Positions 16,633-24,649 of a DNA stretch of 64,000 nucleotides are shown piece after piece; the stretch's first letter is position 1; each line of letters begins with the position of its first letter. Location: NCBI RefSeq assembly GCF_014764445.1, contig NZ_CP061722.1, forward strand, positions 186,001 through 250,000. Direction: 5' to 3'. The notes below the pieces were generated by a model, which did no database searches, was not told where the DNA came from, and saw only the letters and a program-made list of their open reading frames with translations. This DNA comes from Pseudarthrobacter sp. BIM B-2242. Its GTDB lineage: Bacteria; Actinomycetota; Actinomycetes; Actinomycetales; Micrococcaceae. Position numbers and translations under genes: made by a program.

Positions 16633-17157
16633 GTGGACAATTACGGGGAATTTCTGCAGCGCCTCGATACGGCTGCAGCCAGCCTGAAGACCAGGCAGAC
16701 GAAGCTCAATCACATCCTATGGGCAGTTCGCACCGCGGCGGACCAGAACGATTTCGGGTTCGACGAGTGGACGAAGCGCAACGCACGTCTGGAGGCACTC
16801 ATCGCCGGCGGTGGCGCCAGCGCCGGCCTCACGGACCTCCACGGCGTCTCGGTCAATATGAAGACCGTCTTCCGGGGGCGGTCGGAGCGGATCAACGCCC
16901 GGCTGGCCGCCGTCCAGGCCAAGATCGACCAGGTCAGCGGCTCCCTGCACAACTTGGAGCTGAGCAAGCAGAAGCTCACGTCCTCCCGCGAGCTGGCCGG
17001 GGAGCGGGCGCGCCTCAGCGAGGCCATGCTCGGCCTCGCAGGCACTGCCGAAGGTATCGCCGTGGCCACTCCGGACGGCGGACTGCAGGACGATCTGAAA
17101 ACAGCCAGGGAAGCCGTCGTGCTGGCCGAGGCGCTGCTCGAAGTGAAGGGTAGCTGA
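16633..17157 (+). CDS. Hypothetical coiled-coil protein, 174 aa
   Basis: GTG start 3 nt after the previous stop. Almost entirely helical with heptad-like stretches (RLDTAAASLKTRQTKLNHIL, RINARLAAVQAKIDQVSGSL). No membrane segment. Translation probably depends on the upstream gene since no clear ribosome binding site is seen. Function unknown; sandwiched between two membrane proteins. Confidence 0.72.
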   Translation: MDNYGEFLQRLDTAAASLKTRQTKLNHILWAVRTAADQNDFGFDEWTKRNARLEALIAGGGASAGLTDLHGVSVNMKTVFRGRSERINARLAAVQAKIDQVSGSLHNLELSKQKLTSSRELAGERARLSEAMLGLAGTAEGIAVATPDGGLQDDLKTAREAVVLAEALLEVKGS

Positions 17158-17158
17158 C

Positions 17159-17668
17159 ATGGCTCCGTCAACCAGTGCGAAGATCATCGCCACCATCACT
17201 CAGAAGCAGTGGACCGGGCGGCCCCTCAAGGACTGCGGCAAGCTCTTTCTCGGCGCCCTCATCATGGCTCTCATTGCCTTCCTGATCCTTTCGATCTTCA
17301 TCCCACCCCTGTTCAACGCGATTATGCCCCTGGGCTTCTTCTCCGCACTGGCGCTCACGATCTACCTGGTCGCCTACGACGTGCGGCGGGAGAAACGGTT
17401 CCTCACGAGCCAGACGGAGGCCGTAAACGACTTCATCCTCGAAAGCACCGGCGACCCCACCAGCCGGATCACCGTAGACAGGTTCCGGCTCCTGCTCGAG
17501 TACAACGGCAACCTTCCGCTGAGCATCAATGGGGTTCCGTGCCTTGAACTAAAGGCCTCCGGTGACCGCAACGCGGACCGGCAGATTGTCGCTACCGTCA
17601 CCGCCCCGGAATACGGCCTGGACAGCTTCGACCGGCTCCTCATGGAAGAGGCCAAGCGCTCAGCCTGA
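17159..17668 (+). CDS. Hypothetical membrane protein, 169 aa
   Basis: Starts 1 nt after the previous stop. Two adjacent hydrophobic segments near 38-85 (LFLGALIMALIAFLILSIFI, PLGFFSALALTIYLVAY) form a hairpin, followed by a basic turn (RREKRF) and a soluble C-terminal domain of about 80 residues. Third gene of the 16009 operon. No family recognised. Confidence 0.75.
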   Translation: MAPSTSAKIIATITQKQWTGRPLKDCGKLFLGALIMALIAFLILSIFIPPLFNAIMPLGFFSALALTIYLVAYDVRREKRFLTSQTEAVNDFILESTGDPTSRITVDRFRLLLEYNGNLPLSINGVPCLELKASGDRNADRQIVATVTAPEYGLDSFDRLLMEEAKRSA

Positions 17669-17674
17669 CACGGA

Positions 17675-17712
17675 AGAGGCCCCGATCCGATTGAACGGAC
17701 CGGGGCCTCTCT
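17675..17712. terminator. Bidirectional terminator
   Basis: AGAGGCCCCG / CGGGGCCTCT (17675-17684 and 17701-17710) between convergent genes. Confidence 0.75.
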
Positions 17713-17718
17713 GTTGGC

Positions 17719-18201
17719 CTAGAAAGCTTTGGCAAGGGCCTCCGCGGTGAGGCGCTTGATGTGGCGCTGCTCGGTCTCGATGTCTTCCAGCAGGTCTTCC
17801 GGGTGGCCCATGAAGCCACCGTGCCGGTAGAGGTTCTGCATGAACGCCAGGCGGCGTTCGGCGGCCTCCAGGCCGGGTTCGAAGGGGCCGCCTTTCACGT
17901 GGCAGCGGGCCGTCAGCTCCTCGTACTCGCGCTGCTCCTGGGCAGTCCGGACAGGCTCAGCCGGGGCGGGCTCCACGACGGGGGCAGGTACGGCCTTCAC
18001 TGGCCGCTTGCCGTTGACCCGGTCACGGATCTTGTACTCAACACCGTCGATCGCGTCCAGCATCTCTTCGGGATGGCCTGTGTAGTTGTCGGCTTTGTAG
18101 GCGGCCTTCAGGGACGCCAGGCGCAGCCGGGCGGGCCATAGGGCAGGGCTGGCGGCGCGCAGTGCGCGAAGGACACGGGAGGGGCTGGAGGAGGTGCTCA
18201 T
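17719..18201 (-). CDS. Hypothetical protein with an internal duplication, 160 aa (leaderless)
   Basis: Two copies of one helical module. Copy 1 (about 27-63) contains RLASLKAAYKADNYTGHPEE and copy 2 (about 112-150) contains RLAFMQNLYRHGGFMGHPED, both followed by an acidic-basic helix. The linker is Pro/Ala/Val-rich. GHPE(E/D) is shared exactly. Start at 18201 lies 8 nt after a class 1 motif. Unknown function; the tandem module suggests a dimer-like or bivalent binding protein. Confidence 0.72.
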   Translation of the reverse strand: MSTSSSPSRVLRALRAASPALWPARLRLASLKAAYKADNYTGHPEEMLDAIDGVEYKIRDRVNGKRPVKAVPAPVVEPAPAEPVRTAQEQREYEELTARCHVKGGPFEPGLEAAERRLAFMQNLYRHGGFMGHPEDLLEDIETEQRHIKRLTAEALAKAF

Positions 18202-18209
18202 GCTCCATT

Positions 18210-18239
18210 ATGTGTACGGACACACCCCCAGCCTCTCCC
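18210..18239 (-). promoter_or_regulatory. Class 1 leaderless promoter for 18201
   Basis: GGGAGA (18239-18234), 15 bp, CGTACACAT ending at 18210, then 8 nt to the ATG. Confidence 0.6.
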
Positions 18240-18248
18240 GCTCTGCTG

Positions 18249-19100
18249 CTAGAGCCTGAAGGTCGGCTCCGAATGCCCGTAGGAGGCGAAGCTGCCCCGG
18301 TTGGACGCCGCCGTTGTCTTCCCCCTGCCGGCGGCCGCGGTGGCCTTAGCCATCCGGTTCTGCAGCTTGCGCTGGGCGTCCCACAGCTCTGACTGCAGCT
18401 TCATCAGATCCGCCCGGGTAACGCGGTTGCCTTTCGAGTCCGTGTACTCCTGGCAGCTGGACGGTTCCTGGGCTGCGCCGATGGGACCGTACGCGGTGCT
18501 GCACTCATCGCCCCGGCCTGCCTCCTCCGCGTATTCGTTGTTGCCCATGATGATCCCGCCCGTGTTGCGGGTCCATTTGACCGTCTTGAGCCGGTCGAAG
18601 AAGGCAGTGCCGGCGGCCGAATTGTGGGCCCGCTCGGTGGCGCCGCGGTTCTCACTCGTGCTCCAGCGGACCGTGCTGGTGTCCTTGTCGAAGCTGACCG
18701 ACCCTTCACCGGCCGGGAAGCTGGTGGTCCGGTTGGTCGGGAACGGCAGGTCCGACTTCAACACCCGGGCCGGTTTGCCTCCGGGAGGCAGGCCGAGCCG
18801 CCATTGGACGTCGTCGACGAACTCCTCCGTGAAGGGAGCCGGGGCTGGCCGGCTCCAGGACGAGTAGCTCTGTGGCGGGTAGAGCTGCTTGTGTTTGGCG
18901 TCCACGTACTTCTGGAGCGCTGCCGTGTAGGCGGCCGGGTCGGTCTGCTCCTTGCGGGTCAGTCCCTTCCAGAACGCCTGGGTCTCGTCGAAGACCTTGC
19001 TCTGGTGCTCGTGCGTGGCTTTCTGCACGGCCTGGCGGACGGCGGCGAATTCTGCGGACGGGAGGACGATCTCCCCGTGCTGTCGGTCCCAGTGGCCCAT
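18249..19100 (-). CDS. Hypothetical protein, 283 aa
   Basis: Start at 19100 has GAAAGGAAGACA just upstream, about 30 nt below a class 1-like promoter. The N-terminal ~75 residues are helical, the middle is Pro-rich, then a part contains TRNTGGIIMGNNEYAEEAGR and the C-terminus is basic (KATAAAGRGKTTAASNRGS). No signal peptide. No family recognised. Confidence 0.72.
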   Translation of the reverse strand: MGHWDRQHGEIVLPSAEFAAVRQAVQKATHEHQSKVFDETQAFWKGLTRKEQTDPAAYTAALQKYVDAKHKQLYPPQSYSSWSRPAPAPFTEEFVDDVQWRLGLPPGGKPARVLKSDLPFPTNRTTSFPAGEGSVSFDKDTSTVRWSTSENRGATERAHNSAAGTAFFDRLKTVKWTRNTGGIIMGNNEYAEEAGRGDECSTAYGPIGAAQEPSSCQEYTDSKGNRVTRADLMKLQSELWDAQRKLQNRMAKATAAAGRGKTTAASNRGSFASYGHSEPTFRL

Positions 19101-19129
19101 TGTCTTCCTTTCAAGCGGGTGTCACTGGG

Positions 19130-19159
19130 TTGTGTGCGGCGGTGACCGGTCCGGCCAAG
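19130..19159 (-). promoter_or_regulatory. Class 1-like promoter for 19100, with leader
   Basis: CCGCACACAA on the minus strand ending at 19130 (final T replaced by A), 8th base A, leader with a ribosome binding site. The -35 part is poor. It overlaps the divergent plus-strand promoter at 19141-19170. Confidence 0.4.
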
Positions 19160-19170
19160 TCCGCACACAT
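19141..19170 (+). promoter_or_regulatory. Class 1 leaderless promoter for 19179
   Basis: GGTGAC at 19141-19146, 15 bp, CGCACACAT ending at 19170, 8 nt to the ATG. Divergent and overlapping with 19130-19159. Confidence 0.6.
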
Positions 19171-19178
19171 GAGCTGGC

Positions 19179-19523
19179 ATGAAGCGATTCCAGGTCCACG
19201 TCACTGCCCGCATCGAGGCCGGGAAGGATGGTGTCCAGCAGTCCGACGTCGACACCCTCGCCGCGTTCAACGAGTCATTGGCCTCCATGTTCGAATCCGA
19301 TGCCTGCCGCGTGGTCTCGATCCGCGACAACGTCGCCTACGGCTCGGTCGTCGGCACGGTGGAGCGCAAGAACGCACCGGTCCTGGCTGAGGTGAAATTC
19401 CGTGACCCGGAGGCCGGCACCATCCTGGCTGCCGACTTCATCAAGCGTGCCAAGGACGCCGGACTGGACGCCACAGCCTCCGCCGTCTCCAAGTCAGTGC
19501 TCCGGGCCGAGGGCCACCGCTAA
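19179..19523 (+). CDS. Hypothetical protein, 114 aa (leaderless)
   Basis: Compact alpha/beta protein: MKRFQVHVTARIEAGKDGVQ, then a helix, then GSVVGTVERKNAPVLAEVKF, then a helix. No signal peptide. No family recognised. Promoter-to-start spacing is 8 nt, so a leaderless message is predicted. Confidence 0.72.
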   Translation: MKRFQVHVTARIEAGKDGVQQSDVDTLAAFNESLASMFESDACRVVSIRDNVAYGSVVGTVERKNAPVLAEVKFRDPEAGTILAADFIKRAKDAGLDATASAVSKSVLRAEGHR

Positions 19524-19550
19524 CAGAATTCCCCTCTTGGTCGGGCCAGC

Positions 19551-19580
19551 AGGCACGGAACTGCCGGTCGCCGCACACAT
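19551..19580 (+). promoter_or_regulatory. Class 1 leaderless promoter for 19588
   Basis: CCGCACACAT at 19571-19580, 7 nt to the ATG at 19588. The -35 part (AGGCAC) is weak. Confidence 0.55.
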
Positions 19581-19587
19581 CAGAACC

Positions 19588-20601
19588 ATGACCAAGAATT
19601 CAGAGAACCGAAACCGCGTCCAGCCAGGAGTCCCCTCCGGAGGACAGTTCGCTGCCGAAAGGCACGGCGAGCCGGACGGCGTCACGCTGACCGCACCGTC
19701 CCCGCTCGATTCCCTCGCCGTCGGCGTCGCCGGCTCCCTGGTGAGGTCCCGCTCCAACACTGAGATCGGCAGCTGGCAGCGCCACATGGATAAGGGCATC
19801 AACCGCGACCGCCCAACGCCGCCGATGCCCGACGTGCTGGTGGAGTTGGACCGCCGCGCCCAGGGCTTCGAGACTCTGCCCCGCGAGGAGCAGGAAGCCG
19901 TCCTCGACCAGCTGAACATGCAGGGCGTCAAGCATCTGCTCGAACCGGGCCAGCGGCTCGGCAACGACAAGGTCCGGGTCGCCGACGGCGTCGAGACAGA
20001 GGCTGCGAACGCTGGCCTCGCGCTGGCCGCACAGAAGATCGTCGCCGACGCAGACCTCCCCGGAAACGTCACCATGATCAGTGCCGACAACGACTTCACG
20101 GTGTTCACCGTCGAGGCTTCCGGCGTCAACCACACCCTGCGGGTCGGCCCGCTCTCCTTCAACCTCGCAACCGGCACCAACACCGGTGACCGCTACACCG
20201 ACGAGTGGATGCAGCGAGCCACCCTGAACCCTGGCCGGAACATGGTGTTCCAGCCCCAGACGTCTGAGAACCTTCGCCGGAGTTTCGATACGCACCGGAC
20301 GGAGGCTGCGCTGGCGGCCGCGGCCGCGGCCTCATCCTTCAAGGAGGCTGGCTCATCGCTCGGGGCACTGGAGCCGGGCGTCCGCACAGCGGTACTCCGG
20401 ACCGAGGGCGAGGAGTTCGTCGTCAACGTCTCCGGGGACCGGCCGACGCTGGAAACCCGGGACGGCGAACTGCTGCACCCTTCCATGGTGGACGGCTTCC
20501 TGAACCACATGGCAGGCCGGACAGGCCACAAGGACGGCGAGACGTTCGCCTCCGAGCTGCGGGAAGTGTTCCGGGACGCAGAGCGCCGCCTTATCCGCTG
20601 A
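19588..20601 (+). CDS. Hypothetical protein with GVPSGGQF N-terminal tag, 337 aa
   Basis: Residues 10-34 carry the shared tag (GVPSGGQFAAERHGEP, then VTL). The rest is unrelated to the other tagged proteins: a helical part around 65-150 followed by beta-rich segments (NVTMISADNDFTVFTVEASG, TAVLRTEGEEFVVNVSG). No signal peptide or membrane helix. The start at 19588 fits both the tag position and the promoter. Function unknown. Confidence 0.75.
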   Translation: MTKNSENRNRVQPGVPSGGQFAAERHGEPDGVTLTAPSPLDSLAVGVAGSLVRSRSNTEIGSWQRHMDKGINRDRPTPPMPDVLVELDRRAQGFETLPREEQEAVLDQLNMQGVKHLLEPGQRLGNDKVRVADGVETEAANAGLALAAQKIVADADLPGNVTMISADNDFTVFTVEASGVNHTLRVGPLSFNLATGTNTGDRYTDEWMQRATLNPGRNMVFQPQTSENLRRSFDTHRTEAALAAAAAASSFKEAGSSLGALEPGVRTAVLRTEGEEFVVNVSGDRPTLETRDGELLHPSMVDGFLNHMAGRTGHKDGETFASELREVFRDAERRLIR

Positions 20602-20619
20602 CCGAACGTTCCGGGCACC

Positions 20620-20655
20620 GCCGGGTCCGTCCTTCGGGATGGACCCGGCAGTGTC
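20620..20655 (+). terminator. Strong hairpin terminator
   Basis: GCCGGGTCC (20620-20628) pairs with GGACCCGGC (20641-20649) around a stable TTCG-type loop. A near copy lies inside the C-terminal coding part of the 22030-21482 gene. Confidence 0.6.
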
Positions 20656-20679
20656 TTCCCCGTGCCTGCCAGCAGTCCC

Positions 20680-20709
20680 GGGTAGCGTGAATAATCCCGC
20701 CGTACACAT
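20680..20709 (+). promoter_or_regulatory. Class 1 leaderless promoter for 20717
   Basis: GGGTAG at 20680-20685, 15 bp, CGTACACAT ending at 20709, 7 nt to the ATG. Confidence 0.65.
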
Positions 20710-20716
20710 GAGGACC

Positions 20717-21460
20717 ATGAAGATCACCAGCTTTGCCGCCAAGACCCTGCCCGCCGTTACTGCCCTGCTGCTGGCAGGCTCCCTGACCGGCTGCGACGTA
20801 GCCGCCCAGGCCGGTGCCAAGGCGATCGACGTCGTCCAGTCAGCCGCCGCCTCCGCGGCCCCTGTAGCCCCCGCACCCGCCGCGCCGGCGGACCCCGGAG
20901 CGGCCGACGACGCCACCATCATGCTGGACAGCCTCCCGGTGAAGGGCCGCGCCCCGAAGACCGGCTACAGCCGTGACGAATTCGGCCAGGCCTGGGCTGA
21001 CGTTGACCGCAACGGCTGCGACACCCGCAATGACATCCTCGCCCGCGACCTGGAGGGTGAGACCTTCAAGCCCGGCACCAACAACTGCGTCGTCGCCACC
21101 GGCACGCTGGCCGACAAGTACACCGGCACCACCATCAAGTTCGTCCGCGGCCAGGACACCAGCTCCGCGGTCCAGATCGACCACATCATCGCCCTGAGCG
21201 ATGCCTGGCAGAAAGGCGCCCAGCAGCTCAGCCCGGAGCAGCGCAAGCAGCTCGCCAACGACCCGCTGAACCTGATGGCCGCCGACGGCCCCACCAACGG
21301 CGCCAAGGGCGACAAGGACGCCGCCACGTGGCTGCCGCCGAACAAGGCGTTCCGCTGCGAGTACGTCTCCAAGCAGGTCTCCGTGAAGGCCAAGTACCAG
21401 CTCTGGGTCACCCAGGCCGAGCACGACGCCATCGCCGGCATCCTCGCTGGCTGCAAGTAG
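20717..21460 (+). CDS. Secreted HNH-type nuclease lipoprotein (DUF1524-like)
   Basis: 247 aa. Signal peptide with lipobox LTGC (about residues 23-26), an Ala/Pro linker, then a nuclease domain: YSRDEFGQAWADVDRNGCDT, the HNH-like core QIDHIIALSDAW, then ANDPLNLMAADGPTNGAKGD. This matches the actinobacterial 'HNH endonuclease family protein' group related to the GmrSD C-terminal domain. It likely degrades DNA outside the cell. The start at 20717 is chosen over 20708 because it lies 7 nt from the class 1 motif. A short hairpin AGCCCC / GGGGCT follows the stop. Confidence 0.88.
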   Translation: MKITSFAAKTLPAVTALLLAGSLTGCDVAAQAGAKAIDVVQSAAASAAPVAPAPAAPADPGAADDATIMLDSLPVKGRAPKTGYSRDEFGQAWADVDRNGCDTRNDILARDLEGETFKPGTNNCVVATGTLADKYTGTTIKFVRGQDTSSAVQIDHIIALSDAWQKGAQQLSPEQRKQLANDPLNLMAADGPTNGAKGDKDAATWLPPNKAFRCEYVSKQVSVKAKYQLWVTQAEHDAIAGILAGCK

Positions 21461-21481
21461 CCCCCTCGGGGCTGACCGGCC

Positions 21482-22030
21482 TTATCCGGTGACCGGCACC
21501 CGCTCCACCGCAACCCCGTCGGGTCCGTCCTCCTCGAGGATGGACCCGGCGTCGTCTTCCGGGACATGCAGGCCGTATATGTGCTCGACCATCGTATAGA
21601 GCCGGTCCTGCCGTGCCAACGCCAGCTGCGTCCTGGCATCCACCCGCGCCAGTTCGTGACGCAGGGCCGTGACGATGGACTTCCCGATGGCCGCATCGAT
21701 CCCCGAAACCACAGCATGGTGGGCACCAACATGCAGCGTGATGGTTCCGCTGCCGAAGAATGACCTCCAGCCCACCAGCGTCAGCCGGGCGTAGGGGAAC
21801 TCATCGCAGATCCGCCTGAAGACACCCTCGACGATAAACAGCACGCGGCGGTCCGTCAGCACAATGACGCCGATCTTGCCCAGGTACCGGGCGCCGGCGA
21901 TCCGGCGGACCCGCTCCCCGTGGCCGAGGTGGCCTTCCAGCCTCCGCAGCTCCCGCCCGCAGCCCCAGGCGGAGGTTCCCGCCCGCCGGACCGCTGCAGC
22001 GATGTCGGTACGGAATGGTTGTCTGGGCAT
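21482..22030 (-). CDS. PH-like (YokE-type) domain protein
   Basis: 182 aa. The core GVIVLTDRRVLFIVEG with an upstream helical part is typical of bacterial YokE-like PH domains, which are often membrane- or stress-associated modules of unknown ligand. The C-terminus is acidic (EDDAGSILEEDGPDG). Start at 22030 with GAAGGACACGAC upstream and a class 2-type motif about 40 nt before it. The coding DNA near 21505-21545 resembles the terminator at 20620. Confidence 0.78.
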   Translation of the reverse strand: MPRQPFRTDIAAAVRRAGTSAWGCGRELRRLEGHLGHGERVRRIAGARYLGKIGVIVLTDRRVLFIVEGVFRRICDEFPYARLTLVGWRSFFGSGTITLHVGAHHAVVSGIDAAIGKSIVTALRHELARVDARTQLALARQDRLYTMVEHIYGLHVPEDDAGSILEEDGPDGVAVERVPVTG

Positions 22031-22064
22031 GTCGTGTCCTTCGGCGGGTGGGTGGATCCGCCAG

Positions 22065-22077
22065 CCAACATGCGCAG
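22065..22077 (-). promoter_or_regulatory. Class 2 motif variant for 22030
   Basis: Minus strand CTGCGCATGTTGG, one or two changes from the class 2 consensus, with a leader and ribosome binding site before the ATG. Divergent with the copy at 22103. Confidence 0.4.
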
Positions 22078-22102
22078 ATTCCCGGTCAACGGGCCGGTCT
22101 GC

Positions 22103-22116
22103 CTACGCATGTGCAG
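22103..22116 (+). promoter_or_regulatory. Class 2 motif for 22146
   Basis: CTACGCATGTGCAG, followed by a leader with AAGGGG before the TTG at 22146. Confidence 0.5.
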
Positions 22117-22145
22117 GGGAACGCATCCGAGCACAAGGGGCCGCA

Positions 22146-23690
22146 TTGTTCTTCCTTCCCACCGCCGACGGCTCCTCCGCCGATCTGGTCATCTCCGCCG
22201 GGGACATCGTCGCCGCCTCCGACTGCGAGTACGGGGCAATGCGCGCCCTGGACGCCCTCGCCGGCAGGATCGACCCGCCCACCGCGACCACCGACGAGAT
22301 GACCACCCTGGTCACCGCCCTCGGCCACCAGCACGAACAGGAAGTCCTCGAATCCCTCCGGCACCGCGGTGTGTACGAGGTCCCGGTCACCGGCAGGACC
22401 ACCCGAGGAACCCTGACCGCCCGGCACGACGAAACCATCTCGGCCCTGGCCGGCGGCCACGGCGTCATCTACCAGGGCTCCTTCTTCGACGGGACCTTCC
22501 ACGGCCGCGCCGACTTCCTGCTGCGTGAGCCCGACGGAACCTGGAGCGTGAACGACACCAAGCTCTCCCGCACCCCGAAAGAGTCCGCCCTACTCCAGCT
22601 GGCCGCCTACGCCGACCAGCTCGCTGCCGCCGGCGTGCCTGTCCACCCCGTCGCCCGGCTCATCCTGGGCACCGGCGAGGTCAGCACCCACGAGCTGGCG
22701 GAGATCCTGCCGCGCTACCGGGGCGCACGCTCCCGGCTGGAAGCCATCGCCGACGAACACCTGGACGAGGACGAGCCCGCCGCCTGGGGTGACCGGCGCT
22801 GGTCCGTGTGCCTGAAGTGCGACGCCTGCAAGGAAGGCATCGAGGACAATGATGACCTGATGCTGGTCCGCCGGATGAACCCCGCCCGCAGGGCCCGGCT
22901 GATCGCCTCCGGGATCACCACCATGCACGGCTTCGCCGAGTCCACCCTGGCCAAGGCCGACAACTTCCTGCGCGACCTGCACGAGCAGGCCCGGATGCAG
23001 ACCGGTCTGGCGCCCATCGACGGGGAGGTGGCCGGCACCTCGTACAGGATCATGGACGGGCACACCCTGGGCTCGATCCCGGCCCCGTCGCCGGGGGACA
23101 TCTTCTTCGACTTCGAGGGCGACCCGCTTTACCGCGACCCGGCCGGTAAGGACTGGGGCCTGGAATACCTCTTCGGACTCATCGAGCACGCACCCGGTGG
23201 GAAAGGGATCGTCTTCACCGGCTACACCGCGCACGACCGGGACCAGGAACGCCAGGCGCTGATCGACTTCGTCACCCATGTGAACGACCGCCGGCGGACC
23301 CACCCGGACCTGCACGTCTACCACTACGCCAACTACGAGGTCACCGCCCTGCGGAAGCTGGCCGCCCGGCACCAGGTCATGATCGCCGAGGTCGAGGAGC
23401 TTGTGGAGGCCGGGGTCCTGTTCGACCTGTACGTGACGGTAAAAACCTCGCTGCGGCTCTCGGCCCGTTCCCTGAGCATCAAGAAGCTGGAGCCCCTCTA
23501 CATGCCGGCGTCCCGGACCGGAACCGCGACGGCGGTCGATTCGATCACCCAGTACAGCCGGTACCGGACGGCCGTGGCCGCCGGGGACGATGAGGAGGCC
23601 GCGGCAGTGTTCGAGGACATCCGTGCCTACAACGAGTACGACTGCCTCTCCACCCTGAAGCTGCGGGACTGGCTCCTCAGCCTGCGCTGA
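22146..23690 (+). CDS. TM0106-like RecB-family nuclease, without helicase part
   Basis: 514 aa. N-terminal CRISPR-Cas4/RecB-like nuclease half (GALR-like helix, then GSFFDGTFHGRADFLLR and WSVNDTKLSRTPKESALLQL, holding the D..(D)xK signature) and a C-terminal RNase H-like half (DIFFDFEGDP, HYANYEVTALRKLA, YNEYDCLSTLKLRDWL). This is the layout of the TM0106 family, whose longer members continue into a superfamily 1 helicase; here the protein stops before it. The TTG start has AAGGGG upstream and lies 30 nt after the class 2 motif. Roles in DNA repair or defence are possible. Confidence 0.85.
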   Translation: MFFLPTADGSSADLVISAGDIVAASDCEYGAMRALDALAGRIDPPTATTDEMTTLVTALGHQHEQEVLESLRHRGVYEVPVTGRTTRGTLTARHDETISALAGGHGVIYQGSFFDGTFHGRADFLLREPDGTWSVNDTKLSRTPKESALLQLAAYADQLAAAGVPVHPVARLILGTGEVSTHELAEILPRYRGARSRLEAIADEHLDEDEPAAWGDRRWSVCLKCDACKEGIEDNDDLMLVRRMNPARRARLIASGITTMHGFAESTLAKADNFLRDLHEQARMQTGLAPIDGEVAGTSYRIMDGHTLGSIPAPSPGDIFFDFEGDPLYRDPAGKDWGLEYLFGLIEHAPGGKGIVFTGYTAHDRDQERQALIDFVTHVNDRRRTHPDLHVYHYANYEVTALRKLAARHQVMIAEVEELVEAGVLFDLYVTVKTSLRLSARSLSIKKLEPLYMPASRTGTATAVDSITQYSRYRTAVAAGDDEEAAAVFEDIRAYNEYDCLSTLKLRDWLLSLR

Positions 23691-23712
23691 CCCGCACCGC
23701 GGCACCGCCGGT

Positions 23713-23742
23713 GGTGAGAGGGGGAGCGGGCTCCGCACACAT
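23713..23742 (+). promoter_or_regulatory. Class 1 leaderless promoter for the 23750 leader peptide
   Basis: GGTGAG at 23713-23718, 15 bp, CGCACACAT ending at 23742, 7 nt to the ATG at 23750. Confidence 0.65.
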
Positions 23743-23749
23743 GCGCTCC

Positions 23750-23794
23750 ATGGACTACCCTGCCCAGCCCTTCAGCACCCACGGCCTCCTGTGA
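23750..23794 (+). CDS. 14-residue leader peptide (leaderless uORF)
   Basis: MDYPAQPFSTHGLL, starting 7 nt after a textbook class 1 motif. Its TGA overlaps the GTG start of the TM2 gene (GTGA at 23791-23794), the classic arrangement for translational coupling. Since the mRNA would begin at the ATG, ribosomes would read this peptide first and reinitiate on the GTG. Sequence has no known attenuation pattern. Confidence 0.55.
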   Translation: MDYPAQPFSTHGLL

Positions 23795-24618
23795 CGGCCG
23801 ACAGCATTACCCGCACCGGCAAGACCGTGACGGACGTCCTCGGCGCGCCCGAGCCTGCCCCGGACCTCTTCTTCATCCCCACGGTGAACCGGAACCAGCG
23901 GGACATCCCGTTCTGGCTCTTCGAGAACCGGGACGTCACCGTCGCGGAGCAGTACGGCATCACGTTCGAACGCGAGCTGCCGCCCCTGCGGTCCCTGCGC
24001 ACCGCCTGGCTGCTGGCCCTGTTCCTGGGCTTCACCGGCGCTGACCGGTTCTATCTCCGCAAACCGTTCACGGGGGCGTTGAAGCTGCTCACCCTGGGCG
24101 GCGCCGGGATCTGGTGGATCGCCGACCTGTTCCGGCTGACGGGCCCGCGGGCGTCCGACGGCGCCAGGGCACCGCTGACCGGGAGCCTGCGGCTGCGCAG
24201 CACCCTCCGGCTGCTGTCCTCCGTCCTCCTGGCCGCGATCATCGGGCTCGCCACCGGTGTGGCCCTGCCGCCGGTGACCGCCGCAGCCACCAGCGCCTAC
24301 TCCCTGGTACGGGATCGGCTGAACCCACCCCCGCCGGCACCCGTCCCCGAATGGGTCACCGTCGGCGAGATCAAGACCGCCGAACCGGTCCCGGTCACGA
24401 CCACCACGGGCGAGCTGCGGCTCACCTACTCCTTCACCGGACCCGCCATCGTCTTCCTGCAGCCCGAGACCGGCCCAGCCGTCACAGCCATGTCGCTGTC
24501 GAAAGGCGGCTCCGGGACCGGCGGTGTCACCGTCCCGGCCGGCACCTACACCGTCACGGTCAGCGCCACCGGCACCGGCTGGACGCTGAAGGCCGAGGAA
24601 TTCCGGCTCCCCGGGTAG
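23791..24618 (+). CDS. TM2-domain membrane protein
   Basis: 275 aa. TM2 domain at about 68-112: two membrane helices around LFLGFTGADRFYLRKPFTGA and GGAGIWWIADLFRL. A third hydrophobic segment is near 135-155 (LLSSVLLAAIIGLATGVALP). The C-terminal ~85 residues look like an extracellular beta domain (GELRLTYSFTGPAIVFLQPE, AGTYTVTVSATGTGW). GTG start coupled to the 14-codon leader ORF. Function unknown for the family. Confidence 0.82.
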   Translation: MTADSITRTGKTVTDVLGAPEPAPDLFFIPTVNRNQRDIPFWLFENRDVTVAEQYGITFERELPPLRSLRTAWLLALFLGFTGADRFYLRKPFTGALKLLTLGGAGIWWIADLFRLTGPRASDGARAPLTGSLRLRSTLRLLSSVLLAAIIGLATGVALPPVTAAATSAYSLVRDRLNPPPPAPVPEWVTVGEIKTAEPVPVTTTTGELRLTYSFTGPAIVFLQPETGPAVTAMSLSKGGSGTGGVTVPAGTYTVTVSATGTGWTLKAEEFRLPG

Positions 24619-24642
24619 AACTGCGCCCGCCGCCGCACACAT
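24613..24642 (+). promoter_or_regulatory. Class 1 leaderless promoter for 24650
   Basis: GGGTAG at 24613-24618 (overlapping the previous stop codon), 15 bp, CGCACACAT ending at 24642, 7 nt to the ATG. Confidence 0.65.
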
Positions 24643-24649
24643 ACCGTCC

